NCBI RefSeq assembly: GCF_022458985.1
Contig: NC_061774.1
Coordinates: forward strand, 14,498,616 to 14,562,615
Reading direction: 5' to 3'
DNA length: 64,000 nt
From: Mugil cephalus
Taxonomy: Eukaryota > Chordata > Actinopteri > Mugiliformes > Mugilidae
Part shown: in pieces, positions 11,727 to 22,589 of the stretch
How the letters are laid out: each line of letters begins with the position of its first letter
How positions within the stretch are numbered: position 1 is the first letter of the stretch
The notes under the pieces: model-generated
What the model saw: only the letters and a program-made list of their open reading frames with translations
Databases searched by the model: none
Told to the model about the DNA's origin: nothing
Made by a program: the position numbers and the translations under genes

Positions 11727-12340
11727 ATGTCAACTGCAGTCCGAAGATTCACCTTTTATCCATTGTTTTCCTTTCTAGTGAATGAGACGGGGCAGCAGTG
11801 TCTGTGTCACCGTGTCAGAAATGGCATCGGCAGGAGGTCTGCAATAAAGGACGTCCAGATCTACCCGGCTACCATCTTCTGTAATAAAGTCGAGATTGTG
11901 TAAGTTGTGCTTTTTGTGTGGAAATCTTTTATTTTGAAATTTGATGTTGATGCTAGTCTACTGAAATAGTCATTTTAACTCTTTTACACATAATCACTTC
12001 CAAAGTAATTGAATTTATTTCTGTAATCCATTTCAACAGGGTGACCATGAACAGCGGCCTTCGCTATTGTCTGAACCCCAAGTTGATGGCAGTGAAGAAA
12101 CTCCTGACTAGCATCATGTAAGCATACCTTAATACATGAATCTGAGCCTTGTCTTCAACAGCTCTCCATGCAGTCACTGAATGACTGTTTAATAGACATT
12201 TCATAAATTCACAAATGAGATAATGCAGAACACACCACGCTGCAATGTGTGTAATGAGTGTTTTATTGTTGTTGCTACACAGGAAAAATACCTCTACCAC
12301 CGCTGGCAGCACCAACACTCGCATCGCTCCCTCTGCTTAA
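11545..12340 (+). CDS. CXC chemokine, CXCL9/10/11-like, copy B
   Basis: Exons are 11545-11608, 11779-11899, 12040-12117 and 12283-12340, giving 106 aa. The signal peptide is identical to copy A, and cysteines are again C29-L-C31, C56 and C72 without ELR. Differences in the core are few: MGQQ/TGQQ, RKSEI/RRSAI, ATNF/ATIF, TLNSS/TMNSG and TNIM/TSIM. The main change is in exon 4, which is 30 nt shorter and in frame; the tail loses the stretch equivalent to GNQ and TKPKEF. AATAAA is at 12513-12518. Both copies look functional. Confidence 0.9.
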
Positions 12341-12559
12341 CTCCGTGGACGAACAAAAAACCTGGAGGACCTCTTACCCAAAGACATAAAGAATGCAAAA
12401 AACTTTTTCTATATCTATGCTCTATTTATACTGATGTGCACACGCAGCGTGTGTCTCTGCTATACTGTGTCATGTTTCAATTCTGCTGTATAAAAATTTT
12501 GTATTTTTTTTTAATAAATCAAAAAAAGAAAATCAAGGAGGCTGTGACTGTTTGAGAGT

Positions 12560-12850
12560 ACCATGAGATGGTACTATATTGATCCCATTGGGGAAATTCA
12601 AAAGGTTCAAGCGTGACACTGCTCCTGTATCAACAGTGCTACCTTGTGGATCGGTCCCGCTAATACAAGAAACACATGCACTGTTTCTGGGGTCTCTATA
12701 TCGTACATTATTGTGTATTATCATTATGTCAGTGTTGAGTTGACACAAACGACACCAAAGCTGCATCAGACTCTGTGGTTACAAGTGCAGTTGAGTTCAA
12801 TAACTTGCAGACAACAAGGGGCCCCATTTAGGGGCGGCTCAGCACTGCTG
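12560..12850. repeat. Retroelement-like repeat with 'cccattggggaaattc' motif, unit B
   Basis: This is the counterpart of 9625-9905 at the same place downstream of the second chemokine gene. It was therefore inserted before the tandem duplication. Confidence 0.55.
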
Positions 12851-13116
12851 AGTCCTATAGGCTGTTGTCACCACCACCACCACCGGCTCTTGGCACTCAT
12901 GCATAATTATTTGCTCTGCTTAGTCACTTAGTAATATAAATGACTATCATCGCTGTTTTCTGTTTATTCATACAAGAGTTTCTTTATTAGCAAGGCAGGT
13001 ATCATGCACCATGCAGTATTATATACCCTTGTCTGTATCGCGTAATCATGAGGCATGGGTGTTTAGGTTTTAGTAACAATTTGTCTTCTTACTTCTCTCC
13101 TCTGTTGAACCCCCCT

Positions 13117-13151
<35 letters not shown>

Positions 13152-13165
13152 GTTGCCTGTAGAAG

Positions 13166-13429
13166 ATGAGCTGGTTTCTGTTTAAGGGGACTTTTTCCTT
13201 GCCACCGTCACCCTGGTGCTGACTCTGGGGGTTTCAGCTCAGCCTCTGGTTTCTGCAAAACCTTGTGATGGCCCAAATGTCACCGCAAATTACATCAGGT
13301 TGGTTTCAAAGTGAAAGTTGCCCTCTCAAGAAGGCAACAGAAAGACTGCAGTCATAAAGACGCAACCTACTCATCTCTTTTCACTACAGACCACCACTTC
13401 CACAATTCAACAAGGTCCAAATGGACTAA
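13166..13429 (+). pseudogene. Small secreted-peptide-like gene with a one-base frameshift
   Basis: An ATG at 13166 opens MSWFLFKGT. At the TTTTT run (13192-13196) the hydrophobic frame continues one base out of register as FLATVTLVLTLGVSAQ, a typical signal peptide ending in AQ. It goes on with PLVSAKPCDGPNVTANYIR to a donor at 13298/13299. After a 91-bp intron with a ctacag acceptor, exon 2 (13390-13429) reads PPLPQFNKVQMD and stops. The frame is kept across the splice. I do not recognise the family. It may be a pseudogene, a homopolymer sequencing error in a real short gene, or chance. Confidence 0.35.
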
Positions 13430-13639
13430 AATCTAAATGTTTCTCATTAACTTTTACATAACAAAAAGAACAATTAAACATTCTTTATTTATTCCCAAAT
13501 CTGACGGCAAGCTGCCTTATGGAGGTCTATCAGCTCTAGCATGTGTTAGGTGACATTTGGGCTACAATTACACAGCACAATAACAGCAGGGTTACGCTCT
13601 TGCCATTGCCAAGCATTCTGCAGAGGCTTTGAGTTTCAG

Positions 13640-13864
13640 CCGGTCACTTCCGTCGGCTCGGCTGTCTGAGGGGTGTGTACATTGGCGCTGTGCGTCCGTC
13701 CGTGCGCTCTGTTTGCTTTTCGCCACGTCCAAAAGTCATGGATGAACCAACCGGCGGGCAAACATGCTGGGATCCTTCATTCAGTCTGTCGAGTCGGCGT
13801 GACAGCGGCGAAGAAATCACTGCAGCTGCGGAGTAATTCAAACAGGACAGGAAAACACTGACAG
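13640..13864 (+). promoter_or_regulatory. kiaa1191: Promoter and 5' non-coding exon of kiaa1191
   Basis: A GC- and CpG-rich stretch with an ETS-type site (cacttccgtc near 13645). It ends in a strong donor, acag|gtgagg, at 13864/13865. The next exon (14765-14876) carries the start codon. The exact transcription start cannot be read from sequence alone. Confidence 0.6.
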
Positions 13865-14848
13865 GTGAGGTAAGCGTTAATGCGATTTTTGGGCTTTTAC
13901 GCAAACGCTGCAAACGCCCGGATAATTAAATGAAGGCAGATTTTGGTTCTCTTCTAACATAGACGGATACATAGGCTCGTCGCGTGATTGTTAGGACGGT
14001 GTGACTAGTTAGCAGTTTTTAGGCGTTTCTCCCAGACGCCCAAGGAAAGACTGGGTTCAATATTTTTCTGCAAGTCACTGCATCTGGATTCCCCGTCAGC
14101 TGTAGTGCTGACGTAAACAACTGAATGACAGCTGTCTGGAAAGCAGATCAGGTTTTAACAAAATGCCACCAATCTAAACGAATGCATGACAGACTGCAAT
14201 CTGTTCAGTCTTCAAGTAATTTTTTGCAGACTGCGCCATATCCCTCATTATTAAAGCATGGGAGTGGATGTCTGTGGAAAGTGTTCTCAGACCAGACTGA
14301 TAAGAAGCAAGATAACTGGTTCACTACAGCATGAATGTACTAATCAGTCTTCTTATGTCCTTTATGGAAAGGGGAATTAGGACAAGATCCATTCTGTGCG
14401 AGACTAAAAGTTTCAGTTCCCTGTGTGGGAAAAAAATGCCTGCGTTTGGAGTGTTTTGTTCTGCCTCGCATGAGCGGAGGAGAAGGTGGCGTGAGAGAAG
14501 GACATTAAGTGATATGAATGACACTGCTGTAACCTGACTCCCTGGTTCTATTTGGAGTAGGTCAGAAACTGGACACTGTGCACCATGAACAGTAACTGTA
14601 CATTCTTTGCCTTGGCCTTGATTACCTTGTACAGCAATTAACAATTACCTCCTCGGGCAGGACAGACAACATTGCGTTGCACTAGCTTTTATCAAAAGGG
14701 CAGGAGTTTGTATGCAACTGATGACCTTTTAACCCTGTGTGATGTCATATGATGTTGTGTTCAGGTTCAAGTGCAACGTCAAGTGGAGTGTATATGGTGA
14801 AACCTCGACCTCTGCCTCGTGGTCAGCCTCTCGTATCTGGTGTACACC

Positions 14849-17800
14849 ATGGCCTCCAGACAGGGAGACATTCCAGGTAATGCAAAGGCTCACGGTAAAC
14901 TTGTCAAAGGAATCGTTTTCTCATGTAAATTACACTTCTCCACTCCCATTCTTAAGCCCTTGAGTCTGGCACATCGCCCGGTCTTTTCGGTGCCTTATCG
15001 TCTCCTATTGGAATGATGCGCCATAACATGAGCTATGACGAGCATTTGGATGCCCCCATGCACTCACCTCCTCCAGACTTGGCTGTCAACATCTTATGGA
15101 AAGACCCTGTCATCCCACAGCACAGGTTCAGAAACACTACAGAGGTAAATTTGCTTTCTAATTCTCATTGTTTGCAAACTAGTCAGTTGAGAGACGTTCT
15201 TTGTAATGGTTTGTGTTAAACTTGTTGTTGCGGTTTAGGTACGTGCCTGGACACATTTGATTTGCTCACATGTCTCTTATGTAACTAGTTTGTAATTTAA
15301 TCCTAACAGTAGGCTATATATCTGTGTGACTAGGAAAGGGAAAGTGGTGGGAGGTTAGTGACATTTGAGGCACCAACACCACCCAGGTCACCAGTCCCTG
15401 CGGTAAAAGCCAAAGCCACTTCTCTGATGAGCTCACTTATGATCAGTAAGTTGACTAAACTTTTTTTTTCCTTTGATACATATTAAGACATAGTTAAAAA
15501 AATAAATTAAAAAAAAGTCACTGTTTTTCTCCCGATATCACAGAATTATGAATGCAGAATCATGTTAATGTTGGCTGCCCTGGCTCGCGATTCAGAATAA
15601 ATAATCCTAAATGTATCAAAGGCATGATAATGGAGTGTATAAAAATGTATTCAAATATTGACTAATGGTCTTTACTCAGAGCAAACCCATGAGAACCTGC
15701 AGAAGTTTGAGCACCAGGCAGGACTGACAGACGCTGGCTATTGTCCTCATAAAGGCCTGTCTGCTGAGGATACCCGCTTTCACCGACTGGGTGATGGCAC
15801 ACTGCCTGTGAGTATGAACAAATGTGCAACAAAGGAGTGGTGAAAAGATTTGTCACTGCTTAACACTATGATAAATCACTGAAAAAAAGTCTTGGATTTT
15901 CAAGAAGTATGGTAGACAGCACAGCAACTTGGATTATTTTTAATTGCTTTATGTATTTTTCTGGCTCAAGTCCTGGTTGAAAGGTCATAGGTCAGACCTT
16001 CATTGTCATGGACCTCATGAGGTGTAGGCCTACCCAAAGAAGTTGGGTTGGGATACCACAACAAATCAGGATTGAGCCAGATTCATAATTGTCGTAATGA
16101 ACTTTATCTTTCCTCCAGGAAAGGTTTAGTAAATATTTTTTTTTTTAGAAAAAATGGAGTCATTGAGGAGAACGGGTCCAGATCCCTACCTGTTAGTGTG
16201 TGTGTGTGTGTGTGTGTGTGGACAAAGGTCTTGTTTCTCTGTATAGATTTGTTCACAGTCCACTTAGGACAGGCTTGCTGACGTTGATTAACTGACCTGT
16301 TCCCCTGTGCTATAATGCTGAACACACAAGTCCTCAGTCACACTGTGAGGATAATAGATGGACTTTATTCCTACCAAAAGGCAAATCGCACCAACTATTA
16401 CTTTTGTATAATAACACCATATTATCTTAGCCTGTTGCAGGGTAAACATTTATTATTATGTTTGCTTACAAAATATATACAGAAAAAGTACAACAATGCA
16501 AAAATGGTAAGTTACAAAAGTAACTGGCAATATTCAGGCAATTTTATATTTTTCACACAAACTTCTTAGCATACATTAGACACGTTTAAACCTTTTTTCA
16601 GTATTTTCTAAATAGTCAGTAAGGCTTTGGAAATTGTAATATCTGGTCCTTGGCTACCAAATTTGGAACAGTGAATTTGAAATGAACAGCAGGGTAAACA
16701 TGCACCAACACCCTGGTAAACAAATTACGTAACAAGCGCTATGTTGCCGAGCAACGCCCCATGTACTAAAACGGACCAATCAGCGAGCTCCTACCAGAAG
16801 AGGCCCGCTGCCCTGCGTTCACACTAAATCGACGGTGTTTTAGAGAAATAATCGTGACTTAAACAGAAAATTATGGACGAAATGAAAGGATCCGTCGGAC
16901 AAAGGCGCCAGAGGAAGCTTATCATAAAAAGGTGCGTAAAGAAAGTCTTATATTTGGCTGCAGATGTCTGTACATTCCGTCCCAGAGTAGGCCGTTAGCG
17001 AAGCAATTCTGTGGACTAGCTAGCGAAACTAGCATTAGAGCTAACCGGAACAATCAAACCGATTTGTTTGGATCTGTTCGTAGCTTTAACTGGTGTTGGT
17101 CAGTATGTGGCAACTGTAGGTAAACTACTGTGACACCCATGTCTGACACATGAGCAAAAAGACTGCGATTTGCTGCCCAATTACCGTATGTATGAGTCGT
17201 TAGCTGTTATGTTAGCATAACGGTTATTATCTTCGAGTTGATTAACCAACAGCTCCTATCGCGGTAGAGGGCTTTCATTTAGTTGTGACAAAGGGTTGTT
17301 GGTTGCAATCTACAGGACAGTAGTATGCCTCCGTCAGACCTTCGCTTTATGATATGGCCCTTGTTATGTTTTAAGTTATTAACCATCACGTTTATGATGA
17401 AGGCCTAAACTGGGGCCGGCGTTAGCTCTACTTGCCCTTTAAATCTTGGGTTTATGCAAAACATGCCTCATACAAGCTTCAGATTTTCTTGGCGTGCTGT
17501 GTTAATCGAAAGCTCTGTGTTAATCGAAATGGTTGGAAAACGTATTTCTAATAAGTATACACTCATTTGCCAACATTAGGCACACTGTACACTATAGTCT
17601 ATTTCCATAGTCACTTTATCCACAACTATTATGTTGTTCTTGTGTAGTGTTTTTCTCCTGTTTAATTTCTGGTCACTGTTGCTTTTCTTGACTTATACTG
17701 CAGTAGCATTTGAATTTCCCCAATAGGAATCAATGAAGTCTTATCTTATCTGATAGGTAATATATTGTCCTGGAATGACTGGTACAATGCTCAGTTTGTA

Positions 17801-18587
17801 TTGAAACATTGTCTGCGTTGATGTTTTCGGGTCTTGCTGTTGAATGTCCTGGCTCAAGTCCAGGTGAGCAAGAGAGTGGTGAAATCTTTACAGGATATTG
17901 ACCCAAATAACACACCAGGGATTGGGATTAAAGTCCCCAGAGACACTTTCTCCTCTTCACTTGCACAATGGCGTCTGCTGTGAGCAGAAAGTGGGACGTC
18001 ATCAACACTTTTGGAATGAACTTGGAAGGATATTTAACTAGTGGATGAGAACATGCCTGCAGTGAAAGGGAATTAAAATTGAAGAAAAGATAGTGACATA
18101 CACTTAAGTGTTAAGGCAATTGTGGTCGAGCATACGGTATATTTTGATTCTTATTAGGATTTACAACTAACATGAGAGTTTAACACACTGAAAGTTGAAT
18201 ATATTGTTTATTTCTAAAGCACTTTCAAAAGCCACCTCTGTTGACAAAAGTGCTGTACAGAGGTGCAAAATAATCATACATACACTTAATAATAATAAAA
18301 GAAAAGTGAGGGAATAAAGGATAAAGATGGGTTTTAAAATGAGACGGACTTAAATGATCAGTGAGGGAAATTGCTTTGTCACAATAGCTTCGTTGCACAT
18401 AAAGGTGCAACACTCATAAAAACCACAAGAATATATTAATATATTTTTTAATAAATATGTGGATCATTGTCAAATCATAGTTTTAATCTCACACAGTCAC
18501 AAGTGATAGACTTTAAGGTTCTGTGACACACACTGTTATTGTTATTTCTGATCTGCAGGTCAAGAGAAACACTGTTGACCTTTTGTG

Positions 18588-18646
<59 letters not shown>

Positions 18647-20864
18647 GAGCCTTGTCTCTGACGAACCATGACATCACAAACATGTACTTCATTTAAAATT
18701 GATGAGCAGAAGAAATGTCACGGTTTTAATATTTGTGATTCAGTTATGTCAGAAAGAACATGATGATATATAAAACATATGATAATAGTGATTAAGATGA
18801 AGCTGTCTTTTCTATCGCTTTTTTTTTTGGTCGTAAGCCAGTGGAGGTCATTCCTTCATCCAGTGCGTTTACATGCACGTGAAAAAAACAAATTATTGCC
18901 TTAATCGGACTCTAGCTGAACAACTTAAGTGCATGTAAACACGTTACTCCGACTAAAATCGGAGTTCTCCTCATCCAATTGAGACGCCCAGATAATGCGA
19001 TTGGAATTTGTTTTTCTCCGCCATATATACACTTGATCAAACCGCAGTCGGATAACACGTATACGCATGCTCCGCAGCTACTCAGCTGGTGTGTGACCCC
19101 AGAACAAAAACATCCAAGAAAGCCAGTCGCATTTGAAGACGGTAAACAGAGCCGGTTGAAGAACCCCCTCAGGAATAGCGCATACCTTGCCTGCACCAAA
19201 AATAGCGCGCACATTATGTAGGAGATTAAAAGAGCTGCACTATTAAACGTCTGGTTGTTATTTGAAATGCCTGAACGACTCTTGGTTATTATATGACGTA
19301 ATGGGTCAACCAGAAAGCGGGCTGTATTAAGATGGTGTTATCCCACCGAAAAGACACATTGCCACCTAGTGTGGAGGAGGAGGAGGAGGACATGTTCCCG
19401 TCAGATATTCGATTTCCTCCGCTGCATGTAAACTGGGACAAGGACTGTATTCAGAAAGACAAATTTTGAGCATAGCTCGATTTAGCTCTGCATGTAAACT
19501 CACTGATTGTTTGCTTGTTTGTTTTTTTTTTTTTTTTTTTCATCTGCAGAAGTTGAGAATGCCAAGCGGGGACTTCAAGGAGGAAAGGCTTACAACATCA
19601 GCACAATCCACCCCAAGTGGCACCCCTTCTGTCACCCCCTCCGTTACCCCCAGTGTCACCCCTTGTGTTAGTCCCCACTCATCACCAGCTCTTAGTCGCA
19701 GGTAGGCATTTGTCATTGCTGGCAACACTTGCACGCATGATTTCCCTGTAGCAGGTGCCACATGGCGTCTCTTGTTGTGTTGGCCTGCATGTTCACATTT
19801 TGCACATGCTTGATGGGAGAACAGGAGCTGGTTCCAGCTGGGTTCTGCACCGTTTCTAACTGTACCGGACAGTCCCAACCCCCACGCTGACATGGGAGGC
19901 AATGAGGGAGGAGGAGGAGATAGATGGAGCTTCTTTGGAAGTCGGTCTGTGGTACAGAAGTCCCCCACTGATCCTGGCTCTGACAGCAGCACAGGTGAGA
20001 GATTTACGACCAGTCTGCATTTTCACTGCAGCGTTTTCATGTTCCTGTAAATAGGCTGCAGCAAAACAAAATGTGGTGAGGCCACTGGTTTCATTTTTTT
20101 TTTTTTTTTTTCTTTGGATACATTGATTGTTCCATCGCCATATAGGGCTGGGCATTGTTAGTGATTTACTGAATCGATACTGCGTATGGTTATGCTTTTG
20201 TCCAGCTCTTCTCGTCATCAGATCCGAGCTTTTAGGGCTGACGGCCCTTTCAGATTTGTCATCTCAAAAAATCATTGCACAGCCTGATGAGATGAGTCAC
20301 TTCAAAACCAGTCGTGTGCGACTGTAGCAAGATTTCTAAAAAGAAAATGCAGGGAAATTATTATATTTTAAAAATTGATCCTTAAAGATCAATATCACAT
20401 CTTTCAAATGAGGTGGATTTGAAACAGTCCTACTGTTTAAAGTCCTACCGCCACAGATGTGCCCTGTTTGCTTATTTTAAATCACTGGGGGCATTTTCAT
20501 GAACATGATTAGATTAGACAAACTACGTCTTTTCCAAGAAGCACACCTGAACCTCACTGTAGAAAGATGAGTCAGAGAACAACTGGACTTCTGCAAAAAA
20601 AAAAAAACCTTAATTTGAGTAATTAATGACAACATCTGCCACATCTCTGTCCCCCCAGGCTTCTCACTGCAGTCCTACTTCGGCCTGCCGAAGTCCTCCA
20701 CCATGGATGGTACCAACACCCAGATCAACCTCAAGGTGGAGGATCCCGCCAGCTTCATGCCCCCCAAGATTGAGATTCCAGGCGTGGAAGCCAAGCGGGT
20801 ACCCCCACGGCCACACAAACTCAAACCTCGGGACATGAACGTTTTAACACCTTCGGGCTTCTGA
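14849..20864 (+). CDS. kiaa1191: p33MONOX, putative monooxygenase (KIAA1191 orthologue)
   Basis: Coding exons: 14849-14876, 14957-15144, 15334-15445, 15680-15807, 19550-19701, 19825-19994 and 20659-20864, giving 327 aa (human about 305). Family signatures: start MASRQ; VSYDD-like NMSYDEHLDAPMHSPPPD near residue 32; AVKAKATSLMSSLMI near 98; KQTHENLQKFEHQAGLTDAG near 110; KLRMPSGDFKEERL near 153; RWSFFGSRS; and the conserved end LKPRDMNVLTPSGF. The human protein is described as a cytoplasmic NADPH-dependent oxidoreductase-like protein; activity here is inferred. The S/T-P-rich stretch near 168-190 is longer than in mammals. Intron 15808-19549 is large and contains an orphan exon and a mobile element. 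Confidence 0.95.
16743..16931 (+). other. Promoter-like stretch with an orphan first coding exon
   Basis: Inside the large kiaa1191 intron, a near-palindromic GTTGCCGAGCAAC (16743-16755, RFX X-box-like) and a CCAAT box (16776) precede ATG 16873. The open frame MDEMKGSVGQRRQRKLIIK ends at a donor, AG|gtgcgt, after 16931 in phase 2. It looks like a first exon with its own promoter. I found no convincing partner exon before 19549. A phase-matched join to kiaa1191 exon 7 at 19825 is possible but unproven. The gene is not recognised. Confidence 0.35.
17711..17755 (-). repeat. Fragment of the 'cccattggggaaattc' dispersed repeat
   Basis: The inverse of 'gataagataagacttcattgattcctattggggaaattca', the same terminal signature as at 9625 and 46720, here reduced to about 45 bp. 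Confidence 0.5.
18589..18644. repeat. (TG)n microsatellite
   Basis: About 56 bp of almost perfect TG repeats in the large kiaa1191 intron. Confidence 0.9.
18861..19505. mobile_element. Inverted-repeat element (hAT-like termini) next to kiaa1191 exon 6
   Basis: The ends are CAGTGCGTTTACATGCA (18861) and TGCATGTAAACTCACTG (19489-19505), an imperfect terminal inverted repeat of about 17 bp. Internal copies of 'catgtaaac' and 'atcgga' motifs occur, and no transposase frame is seen. CAGTG termini suggest hAT, but I could not find matching 8-bp flanks, so the class is tentative. The right end lies only 44 bp before the exon 6 acceptor. Confidence 0.6.
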
Positions 20865-22060
20865 CATCGGACCAGCCGCGTATTTACTCCTCTGTAGTGT
20901 TTCCCCCGGCTAGGTGCTCATTTGCTTCCCCGTCTTCCTCCGACTCTTCCGCCTCCCTCCCCGCAAATTCCCTGAGGCTGAGTGGAATTAGAGCCACCAT
21001 CAGTATTAACCCACCAGCCCCAGAGACATCGCTGCACTGCAATTCCACCCGAAGCGCCCGCGCTTACGGGTGGCAGGCTTCTGTCGCTCCACACTGTCAC
21101 CCCTTCTGTCTCTTCTAACTCCCCGATCCAAATAATAAACCAAATGAAGCAACTTAGTTTTTGCCCCTGAAGATGGTACTGCTTTTGTGTTGTTTTTGTC
21201 CTTTCGCGTACTGGGTGCGTCAGCATGCTTTGCCTTGCTGTCCTCGTTCCATCGTCAGCGATGGCGTGAGACTGAAGTTGAAATATCTCGTCGACCCTCC
21301 GTAAAAGTAGATCAGTTTAGCCTAGCGTCTCATGCTAAAACAGACCAGCTATTTCAACTCCTGATGCTCACACGCCTGCCTCTTTTGTATATATTTTTTT
21401 AATTTTAAAAAAAGCTCGGATTCGTAGTTGTGTCAGTGCTTTCTCTGTTGGCATGCAGAGTGCAGTGTGGTGTATGATTGGTATCGTGCCTCAAACTTGC
21501 TGCGTGTTTGCTTTTGGCACCATTGTCGGCTAAAAATCAGCTTTTTTATTATTATTATTATGTGGAAGAGTATGACTGCCGAGTTGATTTTTTTTTTTAA
21601 TTATTTCAATTGAACTGTATTCATATTGTCCTGCTTAATAATATGATAGTAGGCGAGTACAGTTTTTATATAAGACTGCAATTTTAGTTTCACGAGCTGT
21701 AAAAATACTAAGCATTGAAGTGGTCGTTTTCGTTTTCATTTTCAGTTTTTGATTTTTATTTTTTATCTGTCAAAGAATTCTTGCTGTTTTATTTGAAACA
21801 AGTTGACGAATTCCTGCAATTGCACAAGGGAGATCACCTCCCACTTACATCTGTAAATAAATCGCATCATAAGCAAAAGAAGTTCATTTCTTTTCTTTTC
21901 ATGGAGACATGTGGGAGTGGGTTACTTTATTAATGAATGTACTGACGGCCTTGTGCTTTTAGTTTTCTAGTGTTTTATATCAAGCATCTATAGTAGCTGA
22001 ACAAGTTGGAGTGTTAAGTATGACAAAGGACAGTTCCTTAGAAATAAAACTAAACCGAAC
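20865..22060 (+). other. kiaa1191: 3' UTR region of kiaa1191
   Basis: Follows the stop codon. Possible poly(A) signals AATAAA occur at 21134, near 21856 and near 22043. The true end cannot be decided. No second gene is seen in it. Confidence 0.5.
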
Positions 22061-22253
22061 TAAGAATAATAATTGTGTTTAACTTGTTTAAATGACTAAA
22101 CAAACTTAAGCTGTGAGTCCTGAAAGAGTAACTACAAACCATTTTCACATTTATCATCATTCATTACTAAACTATGGATCAAAAGTACAGTTAAGAATAA
22201 GACGTTTGCATGTTTTTATCATTAATATTCAATTTTCTAGCACTTTTACAAGA

Positions 22254-22580
22254 TACACCGATCAGGCATAACATTATGACCATCTTCCTGGTATTTTGTA
22301 CAGCTCGATTCAACAGGATGTTGCTGGCGGGGGTCTTTGGATCCTATGGGCTGATGGAAGGGGGCTCTGGATCGTCCCACAGATGCTCGTGAATTTGGAG
22401 GCCAGGTCAACACAAAGCGTTTTTGTGTGTGTATCTGTGTCAGGCTTGCATCCTGCTGGGATGACCGCTGCCATCGAGGAGCATCATCGCTATGGGGCGT
22501 GGGGTGTCTGGTGCGGATTAGGTGGGTGGAACAAGTCTAAGTAACAACCACATGAATGCCAGGTCAAAAAGTTTCCAATC
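22254..22580 (-). mobile_element. Truncated Tc1-like transposon, one terminus kept
   Basis: Begins with tacaccgatcaggcataac and continues 'attatgacca', the terminus of another Tc1-like family abundant in fish. It keeps diverged pieces of the element ('ggaatttggaggccaggtcaacac'-like at 22390, 'tgctgggatgaccgctgccat' near 22453). The transposase would be on the minus strand; most of it and the other terminus are gone. Confidence 0.7.
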
Positions 22581-22589
22581 AAAACACTG

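Larger units (their letters stand above)
11236..13064 (+). repeat. Tandem duplication unit B (second chemokine gene)
   Basis: The counterpart of 8294-11183, without the hAT insertion and with a small deletion around the (CAC)n run near 12870-12884. It contains the second ISRE, TATA box, chemokine gene and retroelement-like segment. Confidence 0.85.

Noticed and set aside
8603-12340. ELR-type (CXCL8-like) chemokines
   Set aside because: Residues before CXC are GQQ in both copies, and the ISRE promoter fits the interferon-inducible class.
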